From Opitutales bacterium UBA2995 (GTDB lineage Bacteria > Verrucomicrobiota > Verrucomicrobiia > Opitutales > UBA2995): 28,263 nucleotides of DNA. Under the pieces are notes generated by a model that was given only the letters and a program-made list of their open reading frames with translations, was not told the origin of the DNA and did no database searches. Of this stretch, positions 1 to 8,288 are shown in pieces. Made by a program: the position numbers and the translations under genes. Within the stretch, counting starts at the first letter, position 1, and each line of letters begins with the position of its first letter. The stretch spans positions 1 through 28,263 of the forward strand of contig DDZZ01000054.1 in assembly GCA_002346535.1 (NCBI GenBank). The letters are read 5' to 3'.

Positions 1-89
1 GGGGAGGCTGGTGCGGCAACAAGGCACCGAGGAATAAAGTGACGACACTCAGAGCTAAGCGAAGACATCGAAGAAGACCAGAGCTAAGA

Positions 90-117
90 ACCAATTTTGA
101 GATTACTCAAAATTGGT
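90..117. repeat. Perfect 12-bp inverted repeat
   Basis: accaattttgag (90-101) and ctcaaaattggt (106-117) pair without mismatch around an ATTA loop. On the minus strand the repeat begins with the ACCA that ends the tRNA-like fragment. The hairpin could be the terminator of the original tRNA gene, or part of a recombination site. There is no strong T-tract after either arm, so a terminator role is uncertain. Confidence 0.6.
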
Positions 118-136
118 GCGGGCGGCGGGAGTCGAA
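114..136 (-). other. tRNA-Leu-like 3' end fragment (possible att remnant)
   Basis: Read on the minus strand, this is a T-loop (TTCGACT), the 3' half of a T-stem (CCCGC), a 7-nt acceptor 3' strand (CGCCCGC), discriminator A and CCA. The match stops exactly at the start of the T-loop. The next five bases (CTGAT) cannot pair with CCCGC, and no GCGGGCG acceptor 5' strand, D-arm or anticodon arm follows. It is therefore not a working tRNA. Tyrosine integrases commonly use exactly this part of tRNA genes as attB, so a relic of an integrated element is plausible. Assignment to Leu rests on the acceptor GCGGGCG and is tentative. Confidence 0.45.
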
Positions 137-299
137 ATCAGTGCAATCTGATCGAGTTGCTCAAACTGGGCCACGTGCTTCGTTAGTCTGGAGGTTATTA
201 CTATGTGGTTAAGGTTGTAGAAGAAGTCAAGGTTCTGGCCGAAGGAGGAAGATGCCTCTTGAAAAACCCCGGATTTGTGCTTCGAATATTTTGCCTACG

Positions 300-328
300 A
301 AAAAGTACCCCGATAAGAAGTGCTTTTT
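300..328 (-). terminator. rpsA: Possible weak rpsA terminator
   Basis: On the minus strand AAAAAGCAC and GTACTTTTT form a stem with one C-A mismatch around an 11-nt loop, about 25 nt after the rpsA stop codon, and the right arm itself supplies the T-run. It has few G-C pairs, so it would be a weak intrinsic terminator at best. Confidence 0.3.
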
Positions 329-352
329 CTATATTAAAATCTTAATTAAGAG

Positions 353-2017
353 TTACTCGTCTTTGGTAGCTTCATCAAGAATGTCACCGAGCGACGTGAG
401 ATCGCCTCCTTCATTAAGGGAATCATAGGCAGTCATTTCAGCAGCCAACTCTTCCGCGTTATAATTGGCAGCCTTTATACTCAATCCAATCCGCCGCTCA
501 TCGCGGTCGATTTTGATGACACGGGATGAAACTTCATCACCGATGGAAATAACATCCTTAATCTTTTCTACACGATCCTCGCTAATTTGGCTGATATGTA
601 CCAAACCATCAATTCCGTCCTGCAATTCGACAAAGGCGCCATAGGACGTGATTTTGGTTACGTTGCCGTTCACAACATCTCCAATACGATAGAGTATCTG
701 GATATTCTCCCAAGGATCTGTAGCCAATTGTTTAAGGCCGAGTGAAATCCGCTGTTGATCGGGACCTACATCGAGTACGATGACATCAATCTCTTCCCCT
801 TTCTTCATCATTTCTGACGGGTGATTGATTTTCCGGGTCCAGGACATGTCAGAAACATGCACCATACCGTCGATACCTTCCTCAAGCTCAATAAACGCGC
901 CGTAAGTGGTTAAATTGCGCACCTTACCTCGAACACGGGCACCAACTGGGTAGTTGTGGCGAACCATATCCCAAGGATTAGCTTCGAGCTGACGAATGCC
1001 CAAGGAGATCTTTTGATCCTCTTTCTGGATTCCCAAAACGACGGCTCCGATGTTGTCGCCAACTCTCAATATTTCATTTGGCTTGGAAATACGCTTTGTC
1101 CAGGAAAGCTCTGTAACGTGTACAAGACCTTCGACGCCTTCCTCCAATTCAATAAATGCACCGTAAGGAACTAGGTTGACCACCTTGCCTTCGATCTTTC
1201 CACCCACGGGATATCGTTTTTCGATATCATCCCACGGATTGGAAGTGGTTTGTTTCAGGCCAAGCGATACACGTTCTTTTTCGCGGTCCACTTCGATGAT
1301 CATAATATCGATCTCCTCGCCGACCTTTAGCATTTCACTGGGATGAGAAATGCGACCCCAACTCATATCGGTAATATGGAGCAATCCGTCAAGTCCATCC
1401 AAGTCGATGAATGCACCGTAATCGGTGATGTTCTTGACCGTACCAGGGCGAACATCGCCGGGTTGAACTTCGGACAGAAGTTTCTGCCTTTTGATTTGGC
1501 GGTGTTCTTCAATCAATTCCCGGCGGGATACTACTATGTTTTTCCTATCAAGATTGATCTTAAGTACCTTAAAGTCGTAGGTTTGGCCTACGTATTGATC
1601 CAAATTTTTGGGAGGTTGAACATCGATTTGAGAAGCGGGCAAAAAAGCGTCCACGCCCATAGCGACAATCAGTCCACCTTTGACTTTAGCTTTTACACGG
1701 CCTGACAAGACAGTGCCCTCTTCACATCGGGTAAGTATCTTTTCCCAGTTCTTTTTCTGTTCGGCTTTATCGAATGAAATGACGGGATTGCCTTCCTTAT
1801 CTTCTATTTTTTCCAGGAAGACTTCTACACCCTGACCGATTTCCAGGTCACCTAAGTCCACAAATTCGTGGCCTGCAATGCTGCCTTCAGATTTTGCGCC
1901 AATGTCTACGACGACTTCATTTTGGCGGATTTCAATGATGGTTCCTTCTACGATCGAACCCTCTTTAAGATTCTCGAAGCTCTGTTCCCCGAGAAGTTCT
2001 TCCATTACGGAGCTCAT
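353..2017 (-). CDS. rpsA: 30S ribosomal protein S1
   Basis: This is the ribosomal protein S1 that binds mRNA on the small subunit and helps recruit messages, especially those with weak Shine-Dalgarno sequences. Its 554 residues are the usual full-length size. Six S1 (OB-fold) repeats begin near residues 20, 101, 187, 272, 359 and 446. Repeats 3-6 carry the typical YGAF(I/V)(D/E)L and GL(L/V)H(I/V) signatures, and the first two are the divergent ribosome-binding type. The tail (about 520-554) is acidic. The start is the first ATG of the frame; an ATG at residue 5 is an alternative. No Shine-Dalgarno is visible upstream. It lies downstream of hisG with a decayed gene between them. Confidence 0.97.
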   Translation of the reverse strand: MSSVMEELLGEQSFENLKEGSIVEGTIIEIRQNEVVVDIGAKSEGSIAGHEFVDLGDLEIGQGVEVFLEKIEDKEGNPVISFDKAEQKKNWEKILTRCEEGTVLSGRVKAKVKGGLIVAMGVDAFLPASQIDVQPPKNLDQYVGQTYDFKVLKINLDRKNIVVSRRELIEEHRQIKRQKLLSEVQPGDVRPGTVKNITDYGAFIDLDGLDGLLHITDMSWGRISHPSEMLKVGEEIDIMIIEVDREKERVSLGLKQTTSNPWDDIEKRYPVGGKIEGKVVNLVPYGAFIELEEGVEGLVHVTELSWTKRISKPNEILRVGDNIGAVVLGIQKEDQKISLGIRQLEANPWDMVRHNYPVGARVRGKVRNLTTYGAFIELEEGIDGMVHVSDMSWTRKINHPSEMMKKGEEIDVIVLDVGPDQQRISLGLKQLATDPWENIQILYRIGDVVNGNVTKITSYGAFVELQDGIDGLVHISQISEDRVEKIKDVISIGDEVSSRVIKIDRDERRIGLSIKAANYNAEELAAEMTAYDSLNEGGDLTSLGDILDEATKDE

Positions 2018-2284
2018 ATTAAGCTTTCGCTGGACTGAATCCTGATGCTCAGGACTGTCCTAATTGGTTAATGATTAATGGTTTATGGTTATTTTCAACG
2101 CACGCCTATGGACGGTTTGAAACGAAAAGTCCATCAGCATGCCAGTCAGCCCTTTGAATTCAAGGTTTTTATTGGAAATTTAACAGACTTTAAAAAGAGA
2201 CAATTTTGGAGGTTCAACCACCAACCGGTATGGGCTGAGTCAAACAATGCAGCCCTCCGCCCTCACGGACAATATCGGGGCAAT
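2018..2284. other. Gap between AguB relic and rpsA
   Basis: There is no intact gene. It probably contains the unrecognisable 3' end of the decayed amidase gene. An open frame on the opposite strand across 2078-2488 is antisense to the relic and has no protein-like features of its own. No clear rpsA promoter could be picked. Confidence 0.5.
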
Positions 2285-2726
2285 CAACCGGAATATGCTT
2301 CCGTAGCAGGTCTCCCAATTTTGAAAGCCCAAGTCTCCATGTATAAAATAATACTTTTCGGAAAACCCGGGGTCATCGGGAATATGAATTTTGTGTTAAC
2401 GGCCGAGCAAGGGTCCATCCGCATTGATGACCACGGCTGTATTGTGGTACATGCCGCTATTTCGCTTTTCAGAAAGGGGAACGATTAGGACAACTAACAG
2501 TTCCTAAGCCAAATGCCTAAAAGCATAAGTAGTAAGTCCGGGAATGGCCTCGGCCAATTCAAAGTTTTCAACAGATTCTGATTGGGGAAATAGGGGCTTA
2601 AAAACAATTCCTGCATGCAGATGATTTGTGCACCCCTGGCTGCCGAATACCGTCAATCGCTTTGTTTAAGTTAGTAGAAGCATCTTGGGCGACCTCGAAC
2701 TGAATGAGTCCCACTGACACCTTCAT
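2285..2726 (-). pseudogene. Decayed N-carbamoylputrescine amidase (AguB-like)
   Basis: Stitching minus-strand frames gives a clear AguB/CN-hydrolase N-terminal half. It starts MKVSVGLIQFEVAQDAS at 2726. After a frameshift near 2639 comes RGAQIICMQELFLSPYFP, with the catalytic Glu of QELF. After another shift near 2588 comes ENFELAEAIPGLTTYAF, then SEKRNSGMYHNTAVVINADG, HKIHIPDDPGFSEKYYF and HGDLGFQ. In-frame stops lie at 2504-2506 and 2396-2398. The expected block with the nucleophile Cys (CWDQWYPE) cannot be found; after about 2290 similarity fades, with only a doubtful trace (DGLFVSNR) near 2120-2150. The family acts in agmatine-to-putrescine conversion. At least two frameshifts, two stops and a deletion make this a dead gene. 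No partner agmatine deiminase is in the window. Confidence 0.85.
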
Positions 2727-2748
2727 AACCGTGCAATTCCAAAAATGA

Positions 2749-3627
2749 TTAGTACACCACCTTGTTCAGTGGATACTCAATTATGCCCTCGGCACCTAAA
2801 TCCTTGAGCGCTGGAATGATCTCTCGGACAGTCGATTCTTCAATAATCGTTTCCACCGCAACCCAGGCTTCATCACCCAGCGTAGAGATCGTGGGATTTC
2901 GAAGTGCAGGTAGTGTCTCCAAAAGTTTATCGAGGTCAGCTTTGCGAATATTGAGCTTAAGGCCGACTTTGTCGCCCGCATCCAACGCAGCCTGTAGAAG
3001 CAAACTTATCTGCTCGATCTTTTTACGCTTCTCGGGTTTGTCCCAGCTATCCTTGTTAGCAATCAACTTGGTGTTGGTTTCAAAGAGTGTATCGACAATT
3101 CGCAGTTTATTGGCTTTTAGGGAGCTTCCGGTTTCCGTCAGGTCAACAATAGCATCGACCAAATCAGGCACTTTAACCTCAGTGGCACCCCAGGAGAACT
3201 CGACCTGCGCATTGACGCCCTTTTCGGCAAAGTAGCGGTTGCAGATATTTACTACCTCTGTGGCGACAAACTTCCCCTCAAGGTCCTCGGCTTTTTGAAT
3301 CGGAGAATCTTCAGGAACAGCAAGCACCCATCTCGATTTACGCCGCGAGGCCCGACTATAGATCAAATCGCATACTTCTACGACGTCGGATCCATTCTCA
3401 ATCACCCAATCAGATCCAGTCAGGCCACAATCAAAGTACCCATGCTCAACGTAGCGGCTGATCTCCTGGGCACGAACAAACCGACCTTCTAGCTCCGGGT
3501 CATTGATAGCCGGGCGGTAGGACCGCGGCACCTTTGAAATCTTGAATCCAGCCTTCGCAAACAGGCGAATGGTAGATTCCTCAAGGCTGCCTTTCGGAAA
3601 GCCTAACATGAGCATTGGAGTTTTCAT
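2749..3627 (-). CDS. hisG: ATP phosphoribosyltransferase (long form)
   Basis: It catalyses the first step of histidine synthesis, condensing ATP and PRPP to phosphoribosyl-ATP in the cytoplasm. About 292 residues from the chosen start fits the long, self-regulated HisG. An N-terminal catalytic domain (GFPKGSLEEST, then GLTGSDWV) is followed by the PRPP-binding-type segment DLTETGSSLKANKL and a C-terminal ACT-like domain that normally binds feedback histidine. The frame also opens at a TTG at 3660, adding 11 residues that do not resemble the family N-terminus; ATG at 3627 puts MLMLGFPKGS close to the usual start. Neither start has a well-placed Shine-Dalgarno. No other his gene is in the window. 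Confidence 0.93.
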   Translation of the reverse strand: MKTPMLMLGFPKGSLEESTIRLFAKAGFKISKVPRSYRPAINDPELEGRFVRAQEISRYVEHGYFDCGLTGSDWVIENGSDVVEVCDLIYSRASRRKSRWVLAVPEDSPIQKAEDLEGKFVATEVVNICNRYFAEKGVNAQVEFSWGATEVKVPDLVDAIVDLTETGSSLKANKLRIVDTLFETNTKLIANKDSWDKPEKRKKIEQISLLLQAALDAGDKVGLKLNIRKADLDKLLETLPALRNPTISTLGDEAWVAVETIIEESTVREIIPALKDLGAEGIIEYPLNKVVY

Positions 3628-3751
3628 AAAATCAATCTCAGCACATTGGTTCCCGCTCAACCTTCCTCAACAAAAAAATAGCACTCAGGCAATGGAAAAT
3701 CTCACTAACCCCCCCGACATGCTATTCGCAAAAGTCCAGCTAATTAGGATT

Positions 3752-3809
3752 TTTTTTACAAATGCCATTTCATTTTCGGGGTGAAACAAGGTATTACATT
3801 TGTAAAAAA
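3752..3809. repeat. 13-bp perfect inverted repeat, 32-bp spacer
   Basis: ttttttacaaatg (3752-3764) and catttgtaaaaaa (3797-3809) are exact reverse complements. The spacer contains a shorter nested pair, tttca and tgaaa. The structure sits upstream of hisG and of the dead response regulator, which are divergent. It could be a two-site operator, a cruciform, or the end of a lost element. No T-tract follows in a position that would make a standard terminator. Confidence 0.55.
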
Positions 3810-3910
3810 GACTTATATTTGGCCCATAGAAAAATCCAAAACCTGTCTTTGCGGAGCCTGAAAATTCCGCACAAATCCCAACTAGACTCCTAATTTAGCC
3901 TTATCCTATA

Positions 3911-4407
3911 ATGGCTGAACATAGGTCACTTATCTTTGTTGTTGAAAGCCAAAAGGACCTCGCATCCCTCATTAGCAGACAACTTGAGACTTCTGGAATG
4001 ATTTGTCAGGTTGCTTACAAAGCTGACGCAGCGTTTCGCCTCCTGAAGAGGACCCATGTCAGTCTGCTGTATGAATTCCTGAATAGCTGCAGACTCATCT
4101 GCACCACCATTGCTTAGACCAGAAGGTATCCGAGCTAAAGGGTCATTAACCGAAACGGATGTATCCGGACCCACTCCGATTCACGTCATGCGAATAAAGG
4201 TGGACCGGGAAATCGGGAAAAATTCTGTTTCCATATTGGAGAGCAGTCGTATCTGCTCAAGGACTTCGAAAGAAAAGTTCTAGGTTTTTTCCTCAGATAA
4301 TGTATTGACAGGATAGAGGTTGGACACATCTCACAGTGAGCTATATCCGGGCCCGGCATAACAAGGTTCAAGTGATTTTCGGTCCGTTTTGGCATAAATT
4401 TGAATGA
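3911..4407 (+). pseudogene. Decayed OmpR/PhoB-type response regulator
   Basis: The first frame from the ATG at 3911 gives a receiver-domain start: LIFVVESQKDLASLI, then AYKADAAFRLLKRTHVSLL. It then runs into junk and a stop before the phosphate-acceptor Asp region is reached. About 90 nt later a second frame reads PIHVMRIKVDREIGKNSV. Returning to the first frame (4238-4300) gives a winged-helix piece, EQSYLLKDFERKVLGFFLR, followed by a stop. A third frame ends NKVQVIFGPFWHKFE and stops at 4405-4407, matching the usual family C-terminus. Total length is about 500 nt against roughly 690 for an intact gene. So it has lost much of the receiver and the DNA-recognition helix and cannot make a working regulator. 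No partner histidine kinase is seen. Confidence 0.8.
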
Positions 4408-4556
4408 AAATAGGTATTTGCTCTTAACAACTCCGTCAAATAAGCTCTTATTGTCGGCGTAAAGTCCTGAAAAGGACCTCATTTTCCCAACAATTAGTTC
4501 CTTTAGCCAAATACGCGAAACATGCGGTTTTCCGTAAAAAGTGTAAGTTTAGACGA
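4408..4556. other. Short intergenic region before the DivIC-like gene
   Basis: It presumably holds the promoter of the plus-strand cluster that begins at 4557, but no convincing -35/-10 pair could be chosen. A small hairpin (gtcc-tgaaaa-ggac) occurs near 4465-4478. No Shine-Dalgarno precedes the ATG at 4557. Confidence 0.4.
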
Positions 4557-4871
4557 ATGAAACAGTTCGTCCTGACTACGATCTTGGTCTGTCTTTTGGC
4601 GATATGCTCGCTCGTGCTCATCGTAATGTCTATCGAACTGTACCAAACTAGGAATCAGTTATCTTACTTGAAATCGCGCGACCTCGAATACTCAGCAAAA
4701 ATTATCAGGATCGAACGGGACCTGGCCGCCAAAGAGGAATATTTCGACAAACTACTAAAAGATCCTGTCTTTCTGGAACGCGTGGTCCGAGAACGACTTG
4801 GCTACACACGGCCTGAAGAATGGATATATCGGTTTCCAAAAGAAGAACAGGGCTCAAGAACCCAACCATGA
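4557..4871 (+). CDS. DivIC/FtsB-family septum formation initiator
   Basis: This is a 104-residue bitopic membrane protein. A single transmembrane helix (about residues 5-27) is followed by a coiled coil (about 30-64) and a conserved block, DPVFLERVVRERLGYTRPEEW, typical of the DivIC/FtsB family. These proteins join FtsL and FtsQ/DivIB in the divisome and help activate septal wall synthesis. The short extracytoplasmic C-terminus and the length fit the family. Its stop codon overlaps the next start as ATGA, so translation of the two is probably coupled. A cell-division gene leading a run of sugar-activation genes and a diadenylate cyclase suggests a cell-envelope cluster. FtsB and DivIC cannot be told apart from sequence alone. 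Confidence 0.85.
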   Translation: MKQFVLTTILVCLLAICSLVLIVMSIELYQTRNQLSYLKSRDLEYSAKIIRIERDLAAKEEYFDKLLKDPVFLERVVRERLGYTRPEEWIYRFPKEEQGSRTQP

Positions 4872-6292
4872 CCGACCCGCTTATTAAACAATTTGAGCAT
4901 GCTGGACAGGGGCAAGTCTTCCGATTCTGGGAAGCACTGACCCCAGAGGAGCAATCCTCATTGCTGGAGGAGGCACGTGAAATCGACTTGGAAGACATTA
5001 CTGATCTCTATAAAAGCCTGGTTCTAGCGAATCAGGGGGATCACAAGGATTTTTCCAATCTGGAACCGGCAACCTACATTTCCCACCCAATAAATGGTGG
5101 TGACTCAGCTGCCTGGGCCGAAGCGAGAAGCATTGGCGAGTCTGCATTGCGTAACGGGTCGGTAGCCGCATTCGTAGTTGCAGGAGGACAGGGAACCAGG
5201 CTTGGATATAACAAACCAAAGGGACTGTTTCCGGTAACTCCGCTCAAAGAAAAATCTCTTTTTCAAGTATTTGCAGAGAAGATCCTCGGTGCCCAAAATA
5301 CATTTGGGGCCATCATCCCCTGGTTTATCATGACAAGCCATGTCAATCACCAGGATACGGTGGATTTTTTCGAGAAGAACAACCACTTCGGGCTTCATGC
5401 TGATCAAGTTCATTTTTTTCGCCAAGGGCGCATGCCGGCCATCGACAATGATGGAAAAATTCTTCTTTCCAGTAAGCATTCGATCGCTATGAGTCCAAAC
5501 GGTCACGGCGGATCGCTCCGCGCACTGGTTCGCAGCGGAGCAACCCAGATTATGGAGGGTATAGGCATCGAAATTCTTAGCTACTTCCAAGTGGACAACC
5601 CATTGATCAAGGTGATCGACCCATCCTTTATTGGATTTCACATCCAGAGCGAATCAGGCATGTCCAGCAAGATGATTCCCAAAGCTTACGCGGATGAGAA
5701 AATGGGCGTCTTTTGCAACCAGAACGGTAAAACCGTGGTCATTGAATACAGTGATTTGCCTGAAGAACAAACACAGGCCACCGATGAGGCCGGAAACCTT
5801 AAATTCATTTCAGGGAGCATTGCGATACACATGATTTCGCGTGACTTTGTTAAACAAATGGGGAGCGGTGATGCATCCGCTCCAAGCCTGCCCTTTCATA
5901 GGGCCAACAAAAAGATTCCAACTGTCAATGACCAGGGAAGCCCGGTAAAACCAAAGGAATCAAACGGCGTAAAGCTCGAGATGTTTGTTTTCGACGCCCT
6001 GCCCTTCTCTGACAAAACCATAGTTGTAGAAACGCAAAGGTCCACTGACTTTAGTCCCGTCAAGAATGCGGAAGGATTGGAGTCCCCCAAAAGCAGCAAG
6101 GAAGACCAGATGAAAGAGTTCGCTTCCTGGTTACAAGCAATCGGTCAAGAGGTGCCAACGGATGAAAAAGGAGTTCCGGTTCAATCCCTGGAGGTGAGTC
6201 CACTTTTTGGATACGACGCCCAGTCCTTTGAGAAAAGCTGGAACGAGCTCGATGAAAAGCCCGATCTTTCCCAAACTACCTATCTGGAATAA
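4868..6292 (+). CDS. UDP-sugar pyrophosphorylase, UAP1/AGX-like
   Basis: This nucleotidyltransferase forms a UDP-sugar from UTP and a sugar 1-phosphate. The 474-residue protein has the UDPGP-family signature GGQGTRLGYNKPKGLFPV (from residue 106), PWFIMTS, FFRQGRMPAIDNDGKIL, MSPNGHGGSLRAL, FQVDNPLIKVIDPSFIGF and EYSDLPEE. These match eukaryotic-type UDP-N-acetylglucosamine pyrophosphorylases better than plain UDP-glucose ones, so UDP-GlcNAc or a broad specificity is likely. The start at 4868 is chosen because it forms an ATGA overlap with the upstream gene; the frame stays open to an ATG at 4820, but those 16 residues lie inside the upstream gene. The neighbouring phosphohexomutase would supply its sugar 1-phosphate. 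Confidence 0.9.
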   Translation: MTDPLIKQFEHAGQGQVFRFWEALTPEEQSSLLEEAREIDLEDITDLYKSLVLANQGDHKDFSNLEPATYISHPINGGDSAAWAEARSIGESALRNGSVAAFVVAGGQGTRLGYNKPKGLFPVTPLKEKSLFQVFAEKILGAQNTFGAIIPWFIMTSHVNHQDTVDFFEKNNHFGLHADQVHFFRQGRMPAIDNDGKILLSSKHSIAMSPNGHGGSLRALVRSGATQIMEGIGIEILSYFQVDNPLIKVIDPSFIGFHIQSESGMSSKMIPKAYADEKMGVFCNQNGKTVVIEYSDLPEEQTQATDEAGNLKFISGSIAIHMISRDFVKQMGSGDASAPSLPFHRANKKIPTVNDQGSPVKPKESNGVKLEMFVFDALPFSDKTIVVETQRSTDFSPVKNAEGLESPKSSKEDQMKEFASWLQAIGQEVPTDEKGVPVQSLEVSPLFGYDAQSFEKSWNELDEKPDLSQTTYLE

Positions 6293-6300
6293 TCCCTCGC

Positions 6301-8268
6301 ATGAGTCTTTTAGAATCGATTCAATCTGCAGGTCAAAGCGGCAAGCTTATGAAATCCACCGTGAAAAACATGAGGCAGTGGGTGGAAGGAAATTTTCTTC
6401 CAGATTGGGCTCTCCGAAGCCTGGAAGAACTTCTTGCGCAGGAGGCATTCGAGGAACTCGATGACCGTTTTTACAAAAACATGCAGTTCGGCACAGGCGG
6501 CATGCGAGGAAGGACGATCGGGCAAGTTTCTGCGGATTCAGAAAAAGGCACTCCTTCCAAACAAGGCTCTCCGGCGCACGCGGCAATCGGCTCCAATGTG
6601 CTGAATGATTTCATTGTAATTCGTGCCACATTAGGACTTTTCAATTACTCGAAAGGGTTTTTGGAGAGTAGTGATATTTTTGATACACCCAAGCTGGTAA
6701 TTGCTCACGACGTACGCCATTTTTCGCGTTATTTCTGCGAGCTGGCAGCCTCAACTTGGACACGCCTTGGAGGTCTGGCCATGATTTTTGATGGCCCTCG
6801 TTCCACGCCGCAACTCAGTTACACGGTACGAAAGGTAAATGCCACCGCCGGGATAGTTATAACTGCCAGCCACAACCCCCCGCACGACAATGGCTTCAAG
6901 GCCTACTTCGCCGATGGCGCACAGGTCGTGGAGCCCCACGCATCGGGAATCGTGGACCAGGTAAACCAAGTGGACCTGACAGAAACAGCCCGGCACTTGC
7001 AAGTTGATCTGGACTCAGTCATCTCCCTGCCCAAGTCATTGGACAACGCGTATCATTCGTCCGTTATGGACGTTGTACTGGACAAGAGACTGTTCGAGGA
7101 CTCCAATGTAAAAGTGGTTTTCAGCCCGCTTCATGGTACCGGTGGCATTTCAACAATTCCCGTTCTGAAAAGCCTGGGGATTCAGGCAGATACAGTAAAT
7201 GAGCAAGATGTGTTAGATCCCCAGTTTCCCACCGTTGAATCACCCAATCCCGAAAATCCCGAAGCGCTTTCAATGGCCATTCAACAAGCGGAATCAACCG
7301 GAGCCGACGTTGTTATCGCTACAGACCCGGATAGCGATCGCATGGGAGCAGCTGTTCGGGATGAAGCCGGGAAAATGCACCTCCTTAGCGGAAACCAGAT
7401 CGGATCGATCCTGGCCGAATACCGGATTACTCAGATGAAGGAAAGGGGTATTTTACCACCGGGCGGGACAAACAGCGCGGCCCTAATCAAAACATTCGTA
7501 ACCACTCCGCTTCAAGATTCTATCGGGGAAGCCCATGGTTTGAAAGTCATCAATACCCTCACCGGCTTTAAGTGGATTGCTGAAAAAATTGCCAATTACG
7601 AAACAATACTTCAGGAGAGTCTCAAAGAAAAATCCGGCTACCAGATTGACTATAACAGTACGGACTATTTGAAACGAGCCGACCTTCTGCAGGAGCACAG
7701 CACCTTTTACGTGTTTGGCGGCGAAGAGAGCTATGGGTACCTCGGAAGCGACACCGTCCGGGATAAGGATGGCAATGCAGCGGTGGTAATGTTTTGCGAA
7801 GTCGCTTCCTATTTGAAACGCCAGGGGAAAACCTTCCTGGACTACCTGGATACTTTGTATTGTAAACATGGATACTACCTTGAGGCTCTTGGAAACGTTT
7901 ACTACGAAGGTGCGGCCGGCGCCCGCAAAATTCAAAATATCCTCGAATCCTACCGGGCCAGCCCTCCCGGGGACATGAATGGGATCGAGGTCAGTGAAAT
8001 TAAAGACTTCGGCGCCCAGGACTTTGCAGATGCCGACGGAAAACCAATCCCAAAGCACAATTTTTATTTCCTTACTCTTGCCAACGGATATCAATACGCG
8101 GTGAGAGGAAGTGGAACTGAACCCAAGATCAAGTTTTACTTGATTGCTCGAGAGAAGGTTTCTAATCCTTCAGAGTTGGCAGATAAGAAACAACTCGCAC
8201 AAGCAACCATTGAATCGCTTATGGAATCCGTATTGGCTGACGCCGATGTTCGCGCAGGTTCCGATTAA
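6301..8268 (+). CDS. Phosphohexomutase (phosphoglucomutase/phosphomannomutase family)
   Basis: It interconverts hexose 6- and 1-phosphates. The 655-residue alpha-D-phosphohexomutase has all four family loops: the phosphoserine loop TASHNPPHDNGFK (Ser190), the metal loop DPDSDRMG (Asp342, 344, 346), the sugar-binding loop GGEESYG (473-479) and the phosphate-binding loop GSGTEPK (603-609). GTGGMRGRTIG near residue 63 is the usual N-terminal signature of the long PgcA/PGM2-like subfamily. An insert at about residues 430-460 is typical of long forms. It starts 8 bp after the UDP-sugar pyrophosphorylase stop, so the two very likely form one operon and one pathway. Substrate preference (glucose, mannose or GlcN) cannot be read from sequence. 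No Shine-Dalgarno precedes the ATG. Confidence 0.92.
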   Translation: MSLLESIQSAGQSGKLMKSTVKNMRQWVEGNFLPDWALRSLEELLAQEAFEELDDRFYKNMQFGTGGMRGRTIGQVSADSEKGTPSKQGSPAHAAIGSNVLNDFIVIRATLGLFNYSKGFLESSDIFDTPKLVIAHDVRHFSRYFCELAASTWTRLGGLAMIFDGPRSTPQLSYTVRKVNATAGIVITASHNPPHDNGFKAYFADGAQVVEPHASGIVDQVNQVDLTETARHLQVDLDSVISLPKSLDNAYHSSVMDVVLDKRLFEDSNVKVVFSPLHGTGGISTIPVLKSLGIQADTVNEQDVLDPQFPTVESPNPENPEALSMAIQQAESTGADVVIATDPDSDRMGAAVRDEAGKMHLLSGNQIGSILAEYRITQMKERGILPPGGTNSAALIKTFVTTPLQDSIGEAHGLKVINTLTGFKWIAEKIANYETILQESLKEKSGYQIDYNSTDYLKRADLLQEHSTFYVFGGEESYGYLGSDTVRDKDGNAAVVMFCEVASYLKRQGKTFLDYLDTLYCKHGYYLEALGNVYYEGAAGARKIQNILESYRASPPGDMNGIEVSEIKDFGAQDFADADGKPIPKHNFYFLTLANGYQYAVRGSGTEPKIKFYLIAREKVSNPSELADKKQLAQATIESLMESVLADADVRAGSD

Positions 8269-8288
8269 CCCATTCTTACTCCTACAAA

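Larger units (their letters stand above)
1..352. other. Non-coding region downstream of rpsA
   Basis: No open reading frame or recognisable protein relic was found in six frames. It holds three small structures listed separately or here: a tRNA 3'-end-like fragment (114-136), a perfect 12-bp hairpin (90-117), and a weak hairpin (300-328) just past the rpsA stop. A 9-bp direct repeat, agagctaag, occurs at 51-59 and 80-88. A 12-bp palindrome containing cttaattaag lies at 340-351, immediately before the rpsA stop codon. Confidence 0.6.

Noticed and set aside
2078..2488. 136-codon open frame on the plus strand
   Set aside because: It is antisense to the decayed amidase, whose family motifs are read on the minus strand; the plus frame has no protein-like features of its own.
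3799..3820. Bacteroidetes-type promoter (TTTG ... TATATTTG)
   Set aside because: TATATTTG fits the -7 element, but the upstream TTTG is only about 11 nt away instead of 19-21.
4186..4482. 98-codon minus-strand open frame
   Set aside because: It is antisense to the C-terminal pieces of the dead response regulator, which match the family in order.
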